Shown: positions 22,601 through 22,758 of the stretch, one piece after another
How positions within the stretch are numbered: the stretch's first letter is position 1
Layout of the letters: each line of letters starts with the position of its first letter
Source of the DNA: UBA6398 sp963644855
GTDB taxonomy: Bacteria; Bacteroidota; Bacteroidia; Bacteroidales; Bacteroidaceae
DNA length: 22,758 bases
Direction of reading: 5' to 3'
Assembly (NCBI GenBank): GCA_963644855.1
Contig: CAVIQL010000035.1
Location: forward strand, 1 to 22,758
Position numbers and translations under genes: made by a program
Notes under the pieces: model-generated
Database searches by the model: none
Told to the model about the DNA's origin: nothing
What the model saw: the letters and a program-made list of their open reading frames with translations, nothing else

Positions 22601-22758
22601 CGAATACTTGGCAAGAAATATGGCAAGTTAATGAAGGATTTGGCTGCTGCCGTAAAAGATATGAGTCAATACGATATTCGCGAACTTGAAAATGCGGGGA
22701 AATTCACATTCAATCTTTCTGGCGAGGAAGCTATCATAAATATCGATGAAGTAGAGGT
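19676..22758 (+). CDS. ileS: Isoleucyl-tRNA synthetase, type 2; 3' end outside the window
   Basis: About 1027 codons are present, read in one unbroken frame to the window edge; the full protein should be about 1140-1160 residues. It charges tRNA-Ile with isoleucine in the cytoplasm. The class I signature region reads ANGHPGIHH (52-60), where the canonical HxGH is replaced by GIHH (57-60). The second motif KMSKH is at 689-693. The CP1 editing domain shows GTGIVHIAPTFGADD (about 347-361). The anticodon-binding region begins around WFVRLSRKRFWG. The general sequence is of the eukaryote-like IleRS2 class. The start MQKKFEEHPNFNLSEINKEV has a good promoter 28-35 bases upstream. The C-terminal domain is cut off. 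Confidence 0.96.
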   Translation, partial: MQKKFEEHPNFNLSEINKEVLGEWDENHAAERSVKEHEGYPHFTFYEGPPSANGHPGIHHVLARTIKDTICRYKTMKGYCVPRKAGWDTHGLPVELGVEKEMGITKDDIGKTVSIEEYNAHCRSNVMKFTAEWENLSRLMGYWVDMKRPYITYENYYIESVWWLLNNLYSQGLIYKGYTIQPYSPAAGTGLSSHELNMPGCYRDVKDLTVTAMFKMVSPTGKFASAWGETYFMAWTTTPWTLPSNTALCVGPKFDYLLVNTYNPYTAQPISVVIAEERFNAYFNPTGAELPMDKFEKGDKVLPYRIVEKVKGSELEGLKYEQLFKYVNPGEGAFRVILGDYVTTEDGTGIVHIAPTFGADDAFVAKKAGIPALMLIDKNGNKRPMVDLKGRFYPIEDLDEEFVKKYVNVDLYKTYAGRYVKNAYDDTLTDKDESLDVSICMEMKANGTAFKMEKHVHNYPHCWRTDKPILYYPLDSWFIRSTAKKERMFELNKSIKWKPQSTGIGRFGKWLENLNDWNLSRSRFWGTPLPIWRSESGEEICIGSIQQLYDEIEKSVSAGNMQSNPFKDNGFVPGDYSDENYHKIDLHRPYVDNIILTSPSGKPMKRETDLIDVWFDSGSMPFAQLHYPFENREQIENNSAYPADFIAEGVDQTRGWFFTLHAISTMVRDSVAFKAVVSNGLVLDKNGNKMSKHLGNAIDPFKIIEKYGVDPIRWYMMTNSSPWDNLKFDEAGVAEISRTFFGKLHQTYSFFAMYANVDGFNYAEADVPNNERPELDRWILSELNSLAKAVDEAYNDYEPTRAGRLIESFTIDNLSNWFVRLSRKRFWGNSMSKDKLSAYQTLYTCLVTLSKLIAPLSPFYADRLYKSLTQVTGKDSCDSVHLTKFPEANNTIIDKELELRMEMAQKITSMVLSLRKKESIIVRQPLQKITIPAAQQEMRERIEAVAKLILDEVNVKELEFVEDGNLLKKRVQPNFRILGKKYGKLMKDLAAAVKDMSQYDIRELENAGKFTFNLSGEEAIINIDEVE

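Overview
The window is chromosomal DNA from a Bacteroidales bacterium. Prevotellaceae-like is my best guess; this rests on gene content, not on any search. Supporting signs are promoter -7 boxes of the Bacteroidetes type (TAnnTTTG), little Shine-Dalgarno signal, exported proteins ending in A|Q, a TonB-dependent-receptor-like barrel, a membrane-tethered TPR/HTH regulator, a Bacteroidetes LptE lipoprotein and a type 2 isoleucyl-tRNA synthetase.

Layout. 1-52 is the 3' end of a tRNA-Gly(GCC). 154-705 is a conserved protein of unknown function, closed by a strong terminator. 1104-8538 is a forward cluster of four exported proteins: a GH3 beta-glucosidase, a TonB-receptor-like outer-membrane barrel without a SusD partner, a type B carboxylesterase and a nucleoside-hydrolase-like enzyme. 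These probably act together on a glycosidic or esterified substrate in the envelope. Converging on them with a 26-bp overlap is a membrane-anchored regulator (8513-10216, minus). Its divergent neighbour is an N-acetylhexosamine 1-kinase (nahK, 10452-11546). Next come a helix-hairpin-helix/beta-barrel protein (11593-13653) and a nitroreductase (13664-14407), both forward.

After a 672-base gene-free stretch carrying an 11-copy 22-bp tandem repeat, the minus strand holds ugd (15080-16420) and a tightly packed envelope operon. In transcription order this is a sigma-54-type activator, lptE, a TPR protein and secG; three of its junctions overlap, two of them as TAATG. The right edge holds ileS (19676 to beyond 22758, truncated), whose HIGH motif reads GIHH instead of HxGH.

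The most unusual signal is non-coding. At least three intergenic regions (5800-5883, 10274-10378, 19405-19488) hold tandem units of exactly 21 bp: an AT-rich half followed by TC-N-GA-CAT. The central N takes all four bases while its flanks hardly vary. A fourth site (14438-14479) is folded into a terminator-like hairpin, and weaker 21-bp periodicity occurs nearby. Two of the arrays sit between divergent promoters, and two share a 12-bp left flank. I do not recognise this repeat family.
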